Shown: positions 49,917-59,700, numbered from the stretch's first letter. The stretch: 64,000 nt of DNA from Phyllobacterium trifolii (GCF_014192095.1 NZ_JACHXN010000005.1:283792-347791), one strand, 5' to 3'. The notes: generated from the sequence alone by a model not told the origin. Program-made: numbers and translations.

Positions 49917-50159
49917 ATGAGCCAAAGAGCGATCGATTTCGTTAATAATTGGATCGACACGAATGTCGATGCCAACAAACCGGCGGATATGGCACACCAC
50001 GATCGTCGGCCAAAACAACTTGCTGCAAAATGTGCTGCAGATGCGGAAGCTGCTGGTATTTCCGAATCAGAGATCAAGGATGGTCTGGGTGATCTGGAAA
50101 TTTGCATGATCACTGCGATAGACCGGGCAGCATTGGCCAAGGAGAGCAAGCAGGCTTGA
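49917..50159 (+). CDS. DUF768 family small protein
   Basis: 80 residues, MSQRAIDFVNNWIDTNV at the start and AAGISESEIKDGLGDLEICMITAID later, matching the rhizobial DUF768 pattern. AAGGAGG precedes the ATG by 7 bases. Function unknown. Ends 4 bases before the dnaE2 stop on the other strand. Confidence 0.8.
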   Translation: MSQRAIDFVNNWIDTNVDANKPADMAHHDRRPKQLAAKCAADAEAAGISESEIKDGLGDLEICMITAIDRAALAKESKQA

Positions 50160-50163
50160 ACGG

Positions 50164-53100
50164 TCAGTGAAAATCTCTCGATTTTGGCAAAATACGCACC
50201 TTGCGTGGATGACTGGCCCGTGGTTGATCCGGGACCGGATGTATTACCTCGTCGCTATGAGACACAGGTAGGATAGTTCGTTGCTCGGAGAGACGGTAGA
50301 GATCTCCGGTACGATCAAACAGTTTTCGGGCGACAATGTGCACAACATTGTCGGCGCTTTGAACCATGCCTTCGATCAGGATAAGGCGTGATCCCATGAT
50401 TTCCTTGCGATATTTTTCCAATAATTTTGCCCAGACAACGATATTGGCGATGCCAGTTTCATCCTCAATTGTCATAAAGACGACTTTACCATTACCGGGC
50501 CTTTGCCGGACTGTAATCACGCCGGCAAGTTTGACCCGCCGATTATTGCTCAGACTGTTTGCCTGCTTGCATGTTACAATGTTTTCCGCAGTCAACATTT
50601 CACGCAAGAACTGCATTGGATGGCCTTTGAGCGAAAGCCGTGTCGATTCATAGTCGGCAATGACGTGCTCGGACATTTTCATCTGCGGTAGCCTGGTTTC
50701 AGCTTCCCTTGCCAATTCATTCGTTTCAGCAGCCTGGAAGAGTGGCAGGGTTTCATTGTTGGGGAAACGACGGACCGCCCAGAGCGCTTCGCGGCGATCA
50801 ATTTCCAGCGAACGGAACGCATCGGCATCAGCGAGGAGAACAAAGGCTCGTCTTTCCAGCCGCGTCAGGCGGCGCAGTTCTTCGATGTCACTATAGTGGT
50901 GCTTTCGTTTTACGCATATTTCGTCCGCCCAGGCTTCCGAAAAGCCTTCGACCTGTCGAAAACCTAGACGCAAGGCAAGATTATTCTTGTCGACGCGTTC
51001 CAGCGTATTGTCCCATTCGCTGAAGTTGATATCGACAGGACGTACCTCGACGCCATGCTCGCGTGCATCGCGGATGATTTGTGCAGGGGCATAAAAACCC
51101 ATCGGTTGTGAATTCAAAAGTGCTGCCGCGAATGTTGCTGGATGATGGCATTTGATCCAGGAGGAAATATAAACGAGGATCGCAAAACTCGCCGCATGGC
51201 TTTCCGGGAAACCGTACTCACCAAAGCCCTTGATCTGGTTGAAGCAGTTTTCGGCAAAGCTCCGCTCATAACCACGGCGGACCATCCCCTCCACCATTTT
51301 CCCTTCCATTTCGCTGATTGTGCCGACATTGCGGAATGTGGCCATGGAACGGCGCAATTTATTGGCTTCGTCGGGGGTGAATTTCGCTGCCTCTATGGCA
51401 ATGCGCATGGCTTGTTCCTGGAATAGAGGAACGCCGAGAGTTTTTTCAAGGACATTACGCAATTCATCCTTGTCGCCCTTGTCCGGGAAAGGAGATGGAT
51501 AATGGACGTCCTCTATTCCTTTTCGACGGCGCAGATAGGGATGAACCATATCGCCCTGGATTGGACCAGGACGAACGATGGCAACCTCGATTACCAGATC
51601 ATAGAATTTTCTTGGTCGAAGACGCGGCAGCATGTTCATTTGTGCGCGGCTTTCCACCTGGAACACGCCGAGGGAATCGGCATTGCAGAGCATGTCGTAA
51701 ACCGCGGGGTCTTCTTGGGGAATCGTTGCCAGTTCGTAACGGTTGCCCCCATGCAGATGAATGAGATCAAAAGCCTTGCGAATGCATGTCAGCATACCAA
51801 GTGACAGCACATCCACCTTCATGATGTTGAGTTCGTCGATGTCATCCTTATCCCACTCTATGAATGTACGGTCTTTCATGGCCGCAGGACCGACAGGGAC
51901 GGTTTCGTCCAAACGCTCCTTCGTCAGTACAAATCCGCCCACATGCTGGGAAAGGTGGCGTGGAAAACCAATCAATTCGGTCGCGAGCCGGACAGCGCGC
52001 CGTATCATGACATTATCGGGATCCAGCCCAGCTTGCCGGACCTCGTTCTTTTCAACCGCCGTACCCCAACTGCCCCAGACCATATTGGCCAGCGCAGCAG
52101 TAACGTCTTCTGTCAGTCCCAAAGCCTTGCCCACATCACGGATAGCGCTGCGCGGGCGGTAGCTGATGACAGTGGCCACGATGGCCGCTCGATCGCGACC
52201 ATAGCGCTCATAGACCCATTGCATCACTTCTTCGCGGCGTTCATGCTCGAAATCGACATCGATATCCGGTGGTTCCTTCCGCTCCGCCGAGAGGAACCGT
52301 TCGAACAAGACATCCGTGTGTTTTGGATCAACTGCTGTGATAGCAAGACAATAACAGACCGCAGAATTGGCAGCGGAGCCGCGGCCCTGGCAAAGAATAT
52401 TCTGCGAGCGGGCATATTTGACGATGTCATAAACCGTGAGGAAATAGGGTGCATATTCAAGCCCTTCGATTATCGCCAGCTCCTTCCGCAGAATCGCACA
52501 TACCTTTTCCGGAATGCCTTCAGGATAGCGCTGTGCAGCACCTTTCCACGTTTCCTCGGATAGATAGTGTTGCGGTGTCTTGCCAGGTGGCACAGGTTCG
52601 TCGGGATAGTCATATTTCAGCTGATCGAGCGAAAAGCCGATCGGCTCAACGAAACGCTGCGTTTCCTGAAGTGCTAGAGGGAAATGCCGGAAAAGTCGCT
52701 GCATTTCATCAGGCGATTTCAAATGCCGTTCCGCATTCTTTTCCAGCTTGCGTCCGGCCGTATCGATCGTGACATGTTCGCGAATACAGGTCAGCACATC
52801 CTGCAACGGCCGCCGCGCAGCGGTGTGATAGAGCACATTATTGATCGCCAGCAAGGGAACGTTGGCCTCAGTTGCAATACGCGCCAGCTTTTCGCCGTAC
52901 CGCCGGTCTGCACCCTGATGCGGCATTGCCAAAGCAAGCCAGACTGAGCCCGGTGCAGCAATGACAAGTTTTCTGAGGAACGCAGTTAAGATTTTATCTG
53001 CCCGTAATGGCGGAACGACCGCGATCTGAAAATCTTTCGCTCGAAAAAGAAAATCTTCGAAAAGGAGGTGGCACTCACCCTTGATTTTCGCCCGATCCTT

Positions 53101-53409
53101 GCCTTCGCTCAAAAGACGGCAGAGCTGACCATAAGCTGTACGGTCGCGTGGGTAGACGAGCAGATCTGGCGAGTCGTCAATAAAGACCAGCCTGCATCCG
53201 ATAAAGAGGTTCAGTCGTATTCCCGCTTTTTCCTTGAGCTCATTATGAGCCTTATAGGCCCGCACCACACCTGCCAGTGTGTTGCGGTCAGCGATGCCTA
53301 TACCATCGAGCCCGAGTATGGCTGCAGCCTGCACCAGTTCATGCGGTTGCGAGGCGCCTTCAAGAAAGGAAAAATTACTAGTGACAGCAAATTCCGTATA
53401 AGGCGGCAT
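50164..53409 (-). CDS. dnaE2: error-prone DNA polymerase DnaE2 (ImuC)
   Basis: 1081-residue C-family polymerase for translesion synthesis and SOS mutagenesis. N-terminal PHP domain (FAVTSNFSFLEGAS), polymerase core with CQGRGSAANSAVCY and the catalytic aspartates in PPDIDVDFEHERR, helix-hairpin-helix, and C-terminal OB fold. Third gene of imuA-imuB-dnaE2; its ATG shares one base with the imuB stop. DnaE2 lacks an intrinsic beta-binding role and needs ImuB. Confidence 0.97.
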   Translation of the reverse strand: MPPYTEFAVTSNFSFLEGASQPHELVQAAAILGLDGIGIADRNTLAGVVRAYKAHNELKEKAGIRLNLFIGCRLVFIDDSPDLLVYPRDRTAYGQLCRLLSEGKDRAKIKGECHLLFEDFLFRAKDFQIAVVPPLRADKILTAFLRKLVIAAPGSVWLALAMPHQGADRRYGEKLARIATEANVPLLAINNVLYHTAARRPLQDVLTCIREHVTIDTAGRKLEKNAERHLKSPDEMQRLFRHFPLALQETQRFVEPIGFSLDQLKYDYPDEPVPPGKTPQHYLSEETWKGAAQRYPEGIPEKVCAILRKELAIIEGLEYAPYFLTVYDIVKYARSQNILCQGRGSAANSAVCYCLAITAVDPKHTDVLFERFLSAERKEPPDIDVDFEHERREEVMQWVYERYGRDRAAIVATVISYRPRSAIRDVGKALGLTEDVTAALANMVWGSWGTAVEKNEVRQAGLDPDNVMIRRAVRLATELIGFPRHLSQHVGGFVLTKERLDETVPVGPAAMKDRTFIEWDKDDIDELNIMKVDVLSLGMLTCIRKAFDLIHLHGGNRYELATIPQEDPAVYDMLCNADSLGVFQVESRAQMNMLPRLRPRKFYDLVIEVAIVRPGPIQGDMVHPYLRRRKGIEDVHYPSPFPDKGDKDELRNVLEKTLGVPLFQEQAMRIAIEAAKFTPDEANKLRRSMATFRNVGTISEMEGKMVEGMVRRGYERSFAENCFNQIKGFGEYGFPESHAASFAILVYISSWIKCHHPATFAAALLNSQPMGFYAPAQIIRDAREHGVEVRPVDINFSEWDNTLERVDKNNLALRLGFRQVEGFSEAWADEICVKRKHHYSDIEELRRLTRLERRAFVLLADADAFRSLEIDRREALWAVRRFPNNETLPLFQAAETNELAREAETRLPQMKMSEHVIADYESTRLSLKGHPMQFLREMLTAENIVTCKQANSLSNNRRVKLAGVITVRQRPGNGKVVFMTIEDETGIANIVVWAKLLEKYRKEIMGSRLILIEGMVQSADNVVHIVARKLFDRTGDLYRLSEQRTILPVSHSDEVIHPVPDQPRASHPRKVRILPKSRDFH

Positions 53410-54965
53410 CAGGCGAAAATCCCGTGCAGAAACCAGCGCGGTGTGGGATCGCCGCGCTCATACAAGCCTTCCCGAAACACCCAGAAACGACGGCCTCTAT
53501 TGTCTTCGAGACGATAATAATCCCGCGTCAGCACGCCTGCATGTTCGCGCCACCACTCGGGGGCGATGCGTTCAGGTCCCTCTGCCAAGGTGATAATATG
53601 CTGAACCCGGCGCCAGGTGAATCGTGCCGGCGCGGCATCCGGGACTTCAAACGTTGCATCAATTCTCTCGGGCGGCTGAAACAATCGGATCGGCCGCTCC
53701 GGAGGATTGCCAGGATTATGTTCTGGTGTCCTTTCAAACACTATGTCCTGTTTTGCTGTGGCGGCAGGTTCAAGTGAAACCGCGCGTTCGGGAATATGTG
53801 TGTCGACTGGTAGCGGGCGCAGCACACGGGAATTGCCAAGACGGATGGAAAGCCGGTCGACAAGCGTTTTGATCTCCTCTGTCTCTTGTGCCCTGTCGTC
53901 GAGGCTTTTCTGGATCGCTTGGCTCTGCTCCACACGAATAGCGGCAAGCCGGATAATATCAAAACCATAACCGGCATCGAGCGGATCGCTAAGTGTGGAA
54001 AGCCGCTCTTTCAATAGTCGAAACATGGGTTTTGTTTCGGTAACGGGACGTCCGGTCTGAATGCTGATGCGACGTACATTACCATCGGCGCGAAAGAAGC
54101 TGGCTTCGATCTCGCGGGCACCCTCAACTCTTTGTTGCAGGCGACGGAAAAGTTCGTCGCTCAAGGACATAAGAACGTGTTCCACGGATTCCATGGCGAT
54201 GAGCGGTTCTGCCATACGCCGCTCAACCATGCAGACAGGGACGATACGGCGAGGGGTAATAGGTTCGTCCTGACGACCAAACAATGCATCGAGGCGGTTA
54301 ACAAGATTTGTGCCAAAACGCGCCGTGAGTGCAGCTCGGGGCAAGACATCGATATCACCAACGCTGCGTAAGCCTGCCCGCTTGAGACCGGCGAGATGGG
54401 TCTCTTCGATATCGAGACTGATAAGCGGCAAGGCGTATAATCTGCGCGTCTCGTCATTCCGGTCGATGATGCCACCGGGCGAGTGTCGAGCAAGGGCGCG
54501 TGCTGCAGCGGGATTGCTTGCAAGAGCGGTCCGGACGATCATGCCATAGCGATGAAGACGCTTATGAATATCTTCGATAAGCTGGGTTTCATCACCAAAA
54601 AGATGAATACAACCTGTCAGGTCGAGAATGAGGCCATGAGGCTCATCAAGTGCTACAAGCGGTGTATAGCGGTCACACCAATCGGCCAGCTTTTCGAGCA
54701 GGACCGCATCCTTGCGCGGTGAGGCGAAAGCGATATCCAGCTTTTCAAATTGCGCGCGTGCATCTGTCAGAGCCATGCCCTTATAGAGCCCTGCCTTGGC
54801 TGCCTTTTCATCGACAGCCGTCAGCCGCAAGGCATTGGCAAGTTTGTCCACCACGATCAGGTGTTGATCAGTATGGGCGCGTCCCGGATTTTCGCGTTTG
54901 AGGCGGTCGGTAGGAAGGTGCGGAAACCATAGTGCCAGAAACCGGCTCGATCTGTCTGAAAACAT
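53409..54965 (-). CDS. imuB: ImuB, Y-family polymerase-like mutasome protein
   Basis: About 518 residues. Y-family fold, but the catalytic acidic motif of DinB is replaced at the start by LALWFPHLPTDRL, so it should be inactive as a polymerase and serve as the hub joining DnaE2, ImuA and the beta clamp. Start could be GTG 54974, ATG 54971 or ATG 54965, all within 9 bases and after GGGAAAG. It overlaps the imuA gene by about 100 bases. Confidence 0.93.
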   Translation of the reverse strand: MFSDRSSRFLALWFPHLPTDRLKRENPGRAHTDQHLIVVDKLANALRLTAVDEKAAKAGLYKGMALTDARAQFEKLDIAFASPRKDAVLLEKLADWCDRYTPLVALDEPHGLILDLTGCIHLFGDETQLIEDIHKRLHRYGMIVRTALASNPAAARALARHSPGGIIDRNDETRRLYALPLISLDIEETHLAGLKRAGLRSVGDIDVLPRAALTARFGTNLVNRLDALFGRQDEPITPRRIVPVCMVERRMAEPLIAMESVEHVLMSLSDELFRRLQQRVEGAREIEASFFRADGNVRRISIQTGRPVTETKPMFRLLKERLSTLSDPLDAGYGFDIIRLAAIRVEQSQAIQKSLDDRAQETEEIKTLVDRLSIRLGNSRVLRPLPVDTHIPERAVSLEPAATAKQDIVFERTPEHNPGNPPERPIRLFQPPERIDATFEVPDAAPARFTWRRVQHIITLAEGPERIAPEWWREHAGVLTRDYYRLEDNRGRRFWVFREGLYERGDPTPRWFLHGIFA

Positions 54966-55653
54966 GATCATCACTTTCCCATTGCAGGATCCAATGGCCT
55001 GTCATTCCCTGTCTGTTGCGTATGAGAGTGGCGTCGAAAACCGGATGTCCGGGTGCATTGGCGCCACTCGATTGCGAAGGTGCGGCACGGATCAACCAGC
55101 GGGTGACGGCGGCATTTTCGCTGGGATATGCCCCCAATCGCAGAAGAAAAGCTGGCACATCGGTTTGTTGCGCCGTCAGCAGCAATTTGCGCGAGGCGGT
55201 CAGGTCCAGACATTTCGGGTTGCTCCGCGGCGCGATGACGACGGCGCCCGTGCCACGAATACCGAGACTGTCCGAAGCAGCTTTCAAAACATCCTGCGGT
55301 GAGGCGCATCGCACGATGATGAGGCGTTGCGGATCAAGTCCGATATTTTGCAAGCCGGGAGCATATGGGAAGCCATTTTCCTGCGCTGCAAAATCTTCTT
55401 CCAACCACAGAACAGGGCTTTGATCCGGAGATGCGCGCAGGACAAGGGCAATAGCGAAACCGGTCGCCGCACCTGCGTCGCCTGCTTCTTCTGCGAAGAT
55501 TTCATGCACGGCACCACGCTGCATCCCCTCGCGGAAGACGCGGTCGATATCATTGTCGCCGAAGTCAAAGGCGGAGCGCTGCGCAGCACGCGCATTCCTC
55601 TCTCCAAGAGATGCGATGTCGCGTCTCAACGCCGCAAGATCGACGGTTGTCAC
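54868..55653 (-). CDS. imuA: ImuA, RecA-like mutasome protein
   Basis: 261 residues, GTG start. RecA/SulA-like fold: VHEIFAEEAGDAGAATGFAIAL, WLEEDFAAQENG, LGIRGTGAVVIAPRSN. ImuA binds ImuB and is required for SOS mutagenesis. The last about 33 codons lie over the imuB start, longer than usual operon overlap. A LexA box stands 18 bases upstream. Confidence 0.92.
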   Translation of the reverse strand: MTTVDLAALRRDIASLGERNARAAQRSAFDFGDNDIDRVFREGMQRGAVHEIFAEEAGDAGAATGFAIALVLRASPDQSPVLWLEEDFAAQENGFPYAPGLQNIGLDPQRLIIVRCASPQDVLKAASDSLGIRGTGAVVIAPRSNPKCLDLTASRKLLLTAQQTDVPAFLLRLGAYPSENAAVTRWLIRAAPSQSSGANAPGHPVFDATLIRNRQGMTGHWILQWESDDHVFRQIEPVSGTMVSAPSYRPPQTRKSGTRPY

Positions 55654-55670
55654 TACGGTAGCCTTTCAAT

Positions 55671-55685
55671 GTTCATGATATGTTC
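55671..55685 (-). promoter_or_regulatory. LexA (SOS) box of the imuA-imuB-dnaE2 operon
   Basis: GTTC-ATGATAT-GTTC on the plus strand (55671-55674 and 55682-55685), that is GTTC-N7-GTTC, the alphaproteobacterial LexA consensus. It places the whole operon under SOS control. Confidence 0.92.
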
Positions 55686-55747
55686 TATTATGGAATCCGA
55701 TGACAGCAAGAGTCAAGCGGCATATATGCAGGTTGTTGGATGCGCCA

Positions 55748-56197
55748 TTATCGATCGATACGGGTGGAGAGAATAATCGACGACATGGTGCGTTCGACAC
55801 CTTCAAGAGCGCCAATCTCGTCGAGCAATTTGTCGAGTTCCTGTATCGAAGGTGCTTCAACGATAACGATCATATCGAATTGACCACTAACAGAATGAAG
55901 CGTTCTGACCCAAGCGATCTTCCGCAAGGTAGCCTCAACCTTCATTGCCAGTTTCGGCAAGGCCGTCACCAGCACATGCGCCTTGACCAGGTTCTGTTCG
56001 TATTCGGGGGAAAGCTGAACGCTATACCCCCTTATCATACCGCGTTTTTCCAGCCGCTCGATGCGGCTTTGCACAGTGGTGCGTGATACGCGCAGCTTGC
56101 GGGCAAGCTCGGCAGTCGAGGCTCTCGCATTCTCGCGCAACAATGAAAGCAGGGCATGATCGGCTTCTGACAGCATATTGACAAATCCCATCGGCAT
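55748..56197 (-). CDS. Lrp/AsnC family transcriptional regulator
   Basis: 149 residues. N-terminal HTH (LSEADHALLSLLRENARAS, LRVSRTTVQSRIERLEKRG) and RAM ligand-binding domain (SGQFDMIVIVEAPSIQELDKLLDEIG). Divergent from the lysine dehydrogenase gene, 99 bases between the starts, so it probably controls it in response to lysine. Start could be 56197, 56191 or 56176. Confidence 0.92.
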   Translation of the reverse strand: MPMGFVNMLSEADHALLSLLRENARASTAELARKLRVSRTTVQSRIERLEKRGMIRGYSVQLSPEYEQNLVKAHVLVTALPKLAMKVEATLRKIAWVRTLHSVSGQFDMIVIVEAPSIQELDKLLDEIGALEGVERTMSSIILSTRIDR

Positions 56198-56264
56198 ATC
56201 GCCAAAATTATAGCGTTGTTTCGTCAGTTTATAGACTTCATTTCGCCGAGCAATATGCGAAATT

Positions 56265-56283
56265 CATATAAAGTTTTTATATG
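56265..56283. promoter_or_regulatory. operator palindrome before the lysine dehydrogenase gene
   Basis: Perfect inverted repeat CATATAAA-GTT-TTTATATG, arms of 8 bases, ending 13 bases before the start codon and next to its ribosome site. AT-rich palindromes of this type suit Lrp/AsnC binding. Its place suggests repression of the dehydrogenase. Confidence 0.6.
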
Positions 56284-56296
56284 CGAGGGGAATCAC

Positions 56297-57400
56297 ATGA
56301 AAGAGATCGTTGTCGTTGGAGCAGGGAAAATTGGCGGGACCATCGCTAATCTTCTGGCTGGTACGGGAGATTATCGCGTAACGGTCGTCGACCGGTCACA
56401 AGCCCAGCTTGATGCTTTAGATGTATCGCCGCTCGTTGAAACCGCTTGTATCGAGATTTCCGAAGTCGGAGCGCTTGAAAGCGTTCTCAATGGCAAATTC
56501 GCCGTGCTGAGTGCAGCCCCGTTCCATCTGACCACGCGCATAGCTGAAGCTGCCGCCAAATCGGGCGTTCATTATCTCGATCTGACAGAAGACGTGGCCA
56601 GCACGCGCATCGTCAAGCAGCTGGCAATGACTGCCAAGACGGCTTTCATACCCCAATGCGGCCTTGCTCCGGGTTTCATCTCGATTGTAGCTAACGATCT
56701 GGCCAAGCGCTTCGACACGCTGGAAAGCGTGCGCATGCGCGTTGGCGCACTGCCGCAATATCCTTCGAACGCGCTGAACTACAATCTGACATGGAGCACG
56801 GATGGGGTCATCAACGAATATTGCGAGCCCTGCGAAGCAATCGTCGATGGCGAATTGACGGAGGTGCCGCCGCTTGAAGAGCGCGAGGAATTCTCGCTCG
56901 ATGGAGTGACCTATGAGGCATTCAATACGTCAGGCGGTCTTGGCACATTGTGCGAAACACTCCTCGGCAAGGTTCGCACGCTCAACTATCGCACCATTCG
57001 CTATCCTGGCCACGCGGCTATCATGAAGGCGCTGCTCAACGACCTTGGACTGCGTGATCGCCGCGATGTGTTCAAGGATATTCTCGAAAACGCCTTGCCA
57101 TCGACCTTGCAGGATGTCGTCGTGATTTTCGTTACGGTCAGCGGCCGCAAGAAGGGCCGTCTTCTTCAGGAAACCTATGCCAACAAGGTCTACAGCGGCC
57201 ATATCGGATCGCAACTTTATAGCGGGATCCAGATCACGACGGCGTCGGCCATCTGTGCCGTGCTTGACATGCTTGCGAACGGTGCCTTGCCGCAGCAAGG
57301 CTTTCTCAAGCAGGAAGATATTGCGCTTGACGCGTTTCTCGCCAATCGTTTCGGCAAGGCCTATGCGCAAGCGGAATCAGCTGGGCGGCTGGTTGCCTAA
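56297..57400 (+). CDS. lysine 6-dehydrogenase / saccharopine dehydrogenase family
   Basis: 367-residue NAD(P)-dependent enzyme. Rossmann start KEIVVVGAGKIGGTIANLL, HYLDLTEDV, FIPQCGLAPGFISIVAN, and the C-terminal saccharopine dehydrogenase domain with WSTDGVINEYCEPCEAIVDGE, the segment of lysine dehydrogenases. It probably oxidises the epsilon-amino group of lysine in its catabolism. ATG 56297 follows GAGGGG. Single gene, terminator downstream. Confidence 0.82.
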   Translation: MKEIVVVGAGKIGGTIANLLAGTGDYRVTVVDRSQAQLDALDVSPLVETACIEISEVGALESVLNGKFAVLSAAPFHLTTRIAEAAAKSGVHYLDLTEDVASTRIVKQLAMTAKTAFIPQCGLAPGFISIVANDLAKRFDTLESVRMRVGALPQYPSNALNYNLTWSTDGVINEYCEPCEAIVDGELTEVPPLEEREEFSLDGVTYEAFNTSGGLGTLCETLLGKVRTLNYRTIRYPGHAAIMKALLNDLGLRDRRDVFKDILENALPSTLQDVVVIFVTVSGRKKGRLLQETYANKVYSGHIGSQLYSGIQITTASAICAVLDMLANGALPQQGFLKQEDIALDAFLANRFGKAYAQAESAGRLVA

Positions 57401-57415
57401 CCCATAGCACTGAAC

Positions 57416-57444
57416 AAAAAGGCCACCCTTGGGGTGGCCTTTTT
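57416..57444. terminator. bidirectional terminator between lysine dehydrogenase and aminopeptidase genes
   Basis: 13-bp perfect stem AAAAAGGCCACCC (57416-57428) and GGGTGGCCTTTTT (57432-57444) with a TTG loop; T-runs on both strands, between convergent genes. Confidence 0.93.
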
Positions 57445-57463
57445 GCTACTATGAACTCAATGA

Positions 57464-58714
57464 TCAGACCCATTCGCCCTTGCGCATCACGGGGATAGCC
57501 GAACCGTCCTTGTTGATGCCGTCCACATCGATCTCGCCAGAGCCGATCATCCAGTCGATGTGAATGAGGCTCTTGTTGCCGCCACGTGCTGCAACTTCAT
57601 CGGGCGTCAGCTCGCCACCATTGATAAAGCATTTCGAATAGCATTGGCCGAGCGCGATGTGGCTTGCAGCGTTTTCGTCGAAAAGCGTGTTGAAGAACAA
57701 CAGGCCCGATGCTGAAATCGGGGAGGAGTTTGGAACAAGCGCCACTTCGCCGAGACGGCGCGCGCCCTCGTCAGTGCCAAGCACCTTGTTGAAGACTTCT
57801 TCCCCCCGCGTCGCCTTGGCTTCGACAATCCTGCCACCTTCGAAGCGAACCTGGATATTTTCGATGAGCGTGCCTTGGTGGGAAAGTGGCTTGGTGCTCG
57901 AAACATGGCCATCGACCCGCAGTGCGTGGGGTGTCGTAAAAACTTCTTCGGTGGGAATATTCGGGTTACAGGTAATGCCATTCTTCGCAACCGAAGCACC
58001 ACCGTGCCATTCATGTTCATCGGCCAGGCCGACAGTGAGGTCGGTGCCCGGTCCCTTGAAATGCAAAGCCGAGAAAGTGTGCTCGTTCAGCCATTTTGTC
58101 CGTTTGTGCAAGGCGGCATTGTGATCACGCCAGGCGCTGACAGGATCGTCCAGATCGACACGCGACGCCGCAAAAATTGCATCAGCGAGCATGGTTATAG
58201 CCACTTCGGGATCCTGATCGGGAAATACTTGCTTCGCCCAAGATGGATTCGGGTACGAAACGATGTTCCAGTTGACTTCGAAATTGGTGATTTTTTCCAA
58301 CGCAGGCTGATAGGCGCGTGACTGGGCCCGGTTTGCGCGGGAGACCTTCTCCGGGTCCTCCGATGAGAGCAGCATCGGATTGTCACCGGCGACTGCAAGC
58401 CGAGCTGTATTGGCAGAAAAGGCTTTCGCCATGCCCTCAAACAGCCAGCCTGTGGCGCGATCGAAACTTTCGTCTGGCGCGTTGCGATAGCGCATAAGAG
58501 TGGCTTCTTCGTCGCTGTATAGCGAGGTCACGAGACCCGCTCCTGCCTTGTAGGCATGTTCTGTGATCCGCCGCACCAGAGGCACTGCGGCAAGCGGGGC
58601 GGTGATCAGGAGATCTTGTCCAGGCTGCAGCTGCAAGCCAATTTTGATGGCTACTTCCGCCAGACGATCAAGCTTGACGGGATCGACAGCGGGGATTTGG
58701 GGAGATGAGGTCAT
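57464..58714 (-). CDS. M29 family aminopeptidase
   Basis: 416-residue metallo-aminopeptidase (AmpS/PepS/AmpT type). N-terminal AEVAIKIGLQLQPGQDLLI, central GTDLTVGL and NIPTEEVFTTP, and C-terminal HIDWMIGSGEIDVDGI with metal-binding residues. Cytosolic exopeptidase releasing N-terminal amino acids. Full length. Monocistronic; a hairpin separates it from the SDR gene upstream. Confidence 0.92.
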   Translation of the reverse strand: MTSSPQIPAVDPVKLDRLAEVAIKIGLQLQPGQDLLITAPLAAVPLVRRITEHAYKAGAGLVTSLYSDEEATLMRYRNAPDESFDRATGWLFEGMAKAFSANTARLAVAGDNPMLLSSEDPEKVSRANRAQSRAYQPALEKITNFEVNWNIVSYPNPSWAKQVFPDQDPEVAITMLADAIFAASRVDLDDPVSAWRDHNAALHKRTKWLNEHTFSALHFKGPGTDLTVGLADEHEWHGGASVAKNGITCNPNIPTEEVFTTPHALRVDGHVSSTKPLSHQGTLIENIQVRFEGGRIVEAKATRGEEVFNKVLGTDEGARRLGEVALVPNSSPISASGLLFFNTLFDENAASHIALGQCYSKCFINGGELTPDEVAARGGNKSLIHIDWMIGSGEIDVDGINKDGSAIPVMRKGEWV

Positions 58715-58758
58715 TGTGCATCCAACTTGGTCAATGAAGGGTTTTCCTCAGCATAGAA

Positions 58759-58792
58759 CCGGATCAGTCCCGGTATCAAGCGACTGATCCGG
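58759..58792. terminator. hairpin between the SDR and aminopeptidase genes
   Basis: Perfect 10-bp arms CCGGATCAGT (58759-58768) and ACTGATCCGG (58783-58792), 14-base loop, no T-run. Either an SDR transcript end or a regulatory palindrome. Confidence 0.55.
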
Positions 58793-58854
58793 AAATCGCT
58801 CTCGCAATTTGATTGGTTCACAATGTCCAAGATTGTGTCTCGGAATTTTGCAGG

Positions 58855-59700
58855 TCAGATGTCCTGATTAACGAAATCAGCGAATTCGCTCTGATATTCC
58901 GGATGCCAGCGCGACAAAGGCGGACGATTCCTAATAATGTCGTTGGCTGCCCAGAGGATGCGGCGCTCATCGAGGCTGCGGGCTACATCGTTGTCCGGGC
59001 AAAGGATATAAAAATCACCGGCTGATACACGCTCCAGCATAAAATCGACCGTTTGTTCCGGCGTCCACGCGCCAGCTGGCTTTTCCGTGCGATCTCCTGC
59101 AGTCAAGGGCGTATAGACAAAACCAGGAATGAACAGATGAGCCGTTACGTGACAGTCCTTTGTGTTACGTAATTCATGCTGCAAGGCTTCAGTGAAGGTC
59201 TTCACGCCCGATTTAGAGACATTGTAAGCAGGATCGCCAGGCGGAGTGGTTATGCCCTGCTTGGAGCCCGTGTTGATGATGAGGCCGGGCTTGCCTCGCC
59301 GGATCATGTCCGGGCCAAAAACCTGGCAGCCGCGGATTATACCGAACATGTTTACGGCGATGATCTTGTCCCAGTGATCTGCATCGAAAACGCTGCTGCC
59401 AGGCTGGATGCCTGCATTGTTCATGAGCACGGCAACGCCGCCAAATCTATCATTGACCGTCTGCTGCAGTTTGCGCAGATCTTCGACGTTGGTTACGTCT
59501 GTGGCAATAGCGATGACGTCACCAGTGTTGGCGAGTTCAGATGCCGCCGCATAAGCCCGGTCGAGTTTTTCACCGGCAAGATCAGCAATAGCAACCTTTA
59601 AACCCATGGAGGCGAAGCGCTTTGCAGCCGCAAGGCCGATGCCGGATGCGCCTCCTGTGACTACGGCCACATGGGAAGGTGAAAAGGCAGGATGTGCCAT
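58855..59700 (-). CDS. short-chain dehydrogenase/reductase
   Basis: 281 residues. NAD(P) motif TGGASGIG, NNAG in VLMNNAGIQPG, catalytic Ser region INTGSKQG and YNVSK (Tyr-x-x-x-Lys). Classical SDR, a little long at the C-terminus. Substrate unknown. AAAGGACG lies 8 bases upstream of the ATG. Confidence 0.9.
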   Translation of the reverse strand: MAHPAFSPSHVAVVTGGASGIGLAAAKRFASMGLKVAIADLAGEKLDRAYAAASELANTGDVIAIATDVTNVEDLRKLQQTVNDRFGGVAVLMNNAGIQPGSSVFDADHWDKIIAVNMFGIIRGCQVFGPDMIRRGKPGLIINTGSKQGITTPPGDPAYNVSKSGVKTFTEALQHELRNTKDCHVTAHLFIPGFVYTPLTAGDRTEKPAGAWTPEQTVDFMLERVSAGDFYILCPDNDVARSLDERRILWAANDIIRNRPPLSRWHPEYQSEFADFVNQDI

